This document shows, piece after piece, positions 62,730 through 64,000 of a stretch of DNA of 64,000 bases (its first letter is position 1; the number at the start of each line of letters is the position of its first letter). Below the pieces are notes generated by a model that saw only the letters and a program-made list of their open reading frames with translations, was not told the DNA's origin and made no database searches. The stretch comes from Pseudomonadota bacterium (lineage in GTDB: Bacteria; Pseudomonadota; Gammaproteobacteria; Burkholderiales; Burkholderiaceae_C), in contig JAFEEG010000016.1 in NCBI GenBank assembly GCA_018241225.1, forward strand, positions 124,001 through 188,000, in the 5' to 3' direction. A program made the position numbers and the translations under genes.

Positions 62730-62963
62730 CTAGAGCTGAGGATCAATTCGCCCCGCAGACTCGTGAAGAGGCCTAGCGCGGCTAGCTTGAGCCTGGAGCA
62801 ACTCATTGGTCCTCTTCTGCTCTCGTATCAATTGACGGAGCAGGTCCTTGGTCCCGAAGACCGCGAACGGCATCAGGATCCATAGGATGTACAGGACTGC
62901 GGCAAACAGGACGATCAGTGCCCAGATGACGACGAGTGTCGTGCTGCCCATGGCAGTGCTCAT
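62730..62963 (-). CDS. Small single-pass membrane protein
   Basis: A 77-residue protein with one long membrane helix (TLVVIWALIVLFAAVLYILW) and a charged helical tail (LLRQLIREQKRTNELLQAQA). A very good ribosome-binding site, GAGGAGGT, lies 4 bases before the ATG. The layout suggests an N-out helix with a cytoplasmic coiled coil. No family is recognised. Confidence 0.7.
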   Translation of the reverse strand: MSTAMGSTTLVVIWALIVLFAAVLYILWILMPFAVFGTKDLLRQLIREQKRTNELLQAQASRARPLHESAGRIDPQL

Positions 62964-63144
62964 GTTGACCTCCTCTCGACTGTGTGAAGGCGACGGTAGT
63001 GCTAGCGCTGAGTTAAGTCGGTCAGCAACCCGTCGAAGCTTGCGATGTGCGAAAGGCAGCCCCGCTGGGAATTTCCGTTGAGCCGTAGTTAGTAGGCTTC
63101 CGTGCTGGCCTACCTGGACGACCGCTTTCGCTGCCAGGGGGTGG

Positions 63145-63375
63145 CTAGCCTGAGGAGGTAGGTTCGAACGTGGCTGACGGATCGCTCAGGCCGTCAATGC
63201 TGTCCTTCTTTAGCGCATGGCCTTCGGCCGCTAGTTTCTCCAAGGCTCTACTTGCCTGTAGTGGGCTCACGCGCGCCGCTTTGGCGACCTCGTAGCCGTT
63301 CAGTACGCCCTTCGAACTCCTAAGTGCGGCAAGGACCGCTTCACGAGTGCTTCCGTTCGCTCCAGGTTTTGCCAT
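63145..63375 (-). CDS. Small winged-helix-like protein
   Basis: A 76-residue protein starting MAKPGANGSTREAVLAALRS with a MarR/Lrp-like helix-turn-helix (GYEVAKAARVSPLQASRALEKLAAEGHAL). GGGGAAG precedes ATG 63375. It probably binds DNA; no target is obvious. A start at 63450 is possible but less likely. Confidence 0.65.
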   Translation of the reverse strand: MAKPGANGSTREAVLAALRSSKGVLNGYEVAKAARVSPLQASRALEKLAAEGHALKKDSIDGLSDPSATFEPTSSG

Positions 63376-63388
63376 CAATCTTCCCCTT

Positions 63389-63895
63389 TCATTTCCTTTC
63401 TTCGCCGCGAAGACTCGCCCGTGTCTGTGTCGTCCCAGTATCGCCGGCAAGGTCCGCGCAGTGATCGCGAGTTGCTCTTCCGTTTCGGGGGAGCAGCTCC
63501 CCCCGACTCAAGTACCAAGACTGTGTCACTTCACCTGGCGCAAGAGCTGGGGTGAAGGCGCTGGCGGCAAGCCACTCGCACATTGAGGTGGTGCTGGGGT
63601 GCTCTACGACCAAGGTTTCGGCCTGAAGGGCATGACGCCCATAGGAGAAACAGGTGGCTACTGCTTGAACAATGGCTTGTCCGCTCAAAGGATCCGCGAT
63701 TTGAAGATCAGACAGACAGATTGCGGGCCTACCCGGCGCCGCGGCTTGATACCAAGAATATCGCACGCGCGCCCCTAGCGCAGCCGAGCTGTACCAGCAG
63801 CCACCGCCACCGAGTCCCTTTACTCGTCGCTCGAAATCTTGGAGCCACGCGAAAAAGTGGTCTACCTCGACTCCTGCCCTTAGCCACTCGCTCAT
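63389..63895 (-). CDS. Hypothetical protein
   Basis: A 168-residue soluble frame (MSEWLRAGVEVDHFFAWLQD) with AICLSDLQIADPLSGQAIVQ and ETLVVEHPSTTSMCEWLAAS, of natural composition. It ends 14 bases before the winged-helix gene on the same strand, so they may be co-transcribed. No family is recognised. The last 20 residues are Arg/Thr-rich and may be out-of-frame tail. Confidence 0.5.
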   Translation of the reverse strand: MSEWLRAGVEVDHFFAWLQDFERRVKGLGGGGCWYSSAALGARVRYSWYQAAAPGRPAICLSDLQIADPLSGQAIVQAVATCFSYGRHALQAETLVVEHPSTTSMCEWLAASAFTPALAPGEVTQSWYLSRGELLPRNGRATRDHCADLAGDTGTTQTRASLRGEERK

Positions 63896-64000
63896 GCCTC
63901 CCGTTCCTATTCGCTAGTCGAACGTACGGCACCGATCTAGCCTGGAGATCAGAGGATCCGCTTTTCTGCATCTGGAAATGCAGCCCTGCCACATAGCACT

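Noticed and set aside
1..64000. tRNA or rRNA genes
   Set aside because: I saw no cloverleaf with the usual T-loop sequence and no rRNA landmark; I could not run a scan, so a missed tRNA is possible.

Overview
The window reads as a high-GC betaproteobacterial chromosome, most likely a Variovorax-like member of the Comamonadaceae (inference). The basis is four Bug/TctC-type solute-binding proteins without any TctA/TctB permease, many LysR/GntR/ABC catabolic cassettes, and short GC-rich intergenic repeats of a type common in that family. No rRNA or tRNA gene is visible. The window mixes dense catabolic operons with accessory DNA full of small hypothetical genes, broken genes and insertion sequences.

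Layout. 0-3 kb: a Bug protein entering from the left edge, then a PrpF/GalD-type isomerase fused in frame to a second Bug domain. 3-5.5 kb: an IS91-like element (tyrosine recombinase plus frameshifted HUH transposase). 5.7-7.8 kb: a CadC-like membrane regulator divergent from a small membrane protein. 8.5-13.7 kb: a LysR regulator divergent from a Bug protein, lipoprotein carboxylesterase and M20 peptidase. 14.1-16.1 kb: a universal stress protein and an IS256-family element with recognisable ends. 16.5-24.6 kb: an accessory zone with a CheY-like protein carrying Glu at the phospho-acceptor position, an RRM protein, infA, a partial second infA in a decayed duplicated block, and a cupredoxin/lipoprotein pair. 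24.8-27.4 kb: an accessory DnaG-type primase coupled to two small genes.

27.6-42.3 kb is the largest coherent system. It holds an FMN reductase, a TauD-type dioxygenase, an SsuABC-like transporter, a branched-chain-type transporter (LivK, fused LivHM, LivG, LivF) with an embedded OsmC-like gene, a frameshifted VOC gene, a CysB-like regulator, and a divergent operon of a luciferase-like monooxygenase with two carboxymuconolactone/alkylhydroperoxidase-type proteins. Together these suggest import and oxidative breakdown of a sulfonate or other organosulfur compound, with peroxide protection; the substrate cannot be read from the sequence.

42.3-48.3 kb: a second accessory stretch with a zinc-ribbon peptidase whose best start is ATT, an AraC remnant, a DUF1090-like protein and a glycogen-debranching-type glucosidase missing its N-terminus. 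That gene meets, head to head, an autotransporter also missing its N-terminus. 52.3-56.4 kb: a sugar-acid-type operon (enolase-superfamily enzyme, D-2-hydroxyacid dehydrogenase, Bug protein) divergent from a GntR regulator. 56.9-62.6 kb: a frameshifted ferredoxin, an amidohydrolase and a second SsuABC-like transporter with two different permeases. 62.7-64 kb: small hypothetical genes.
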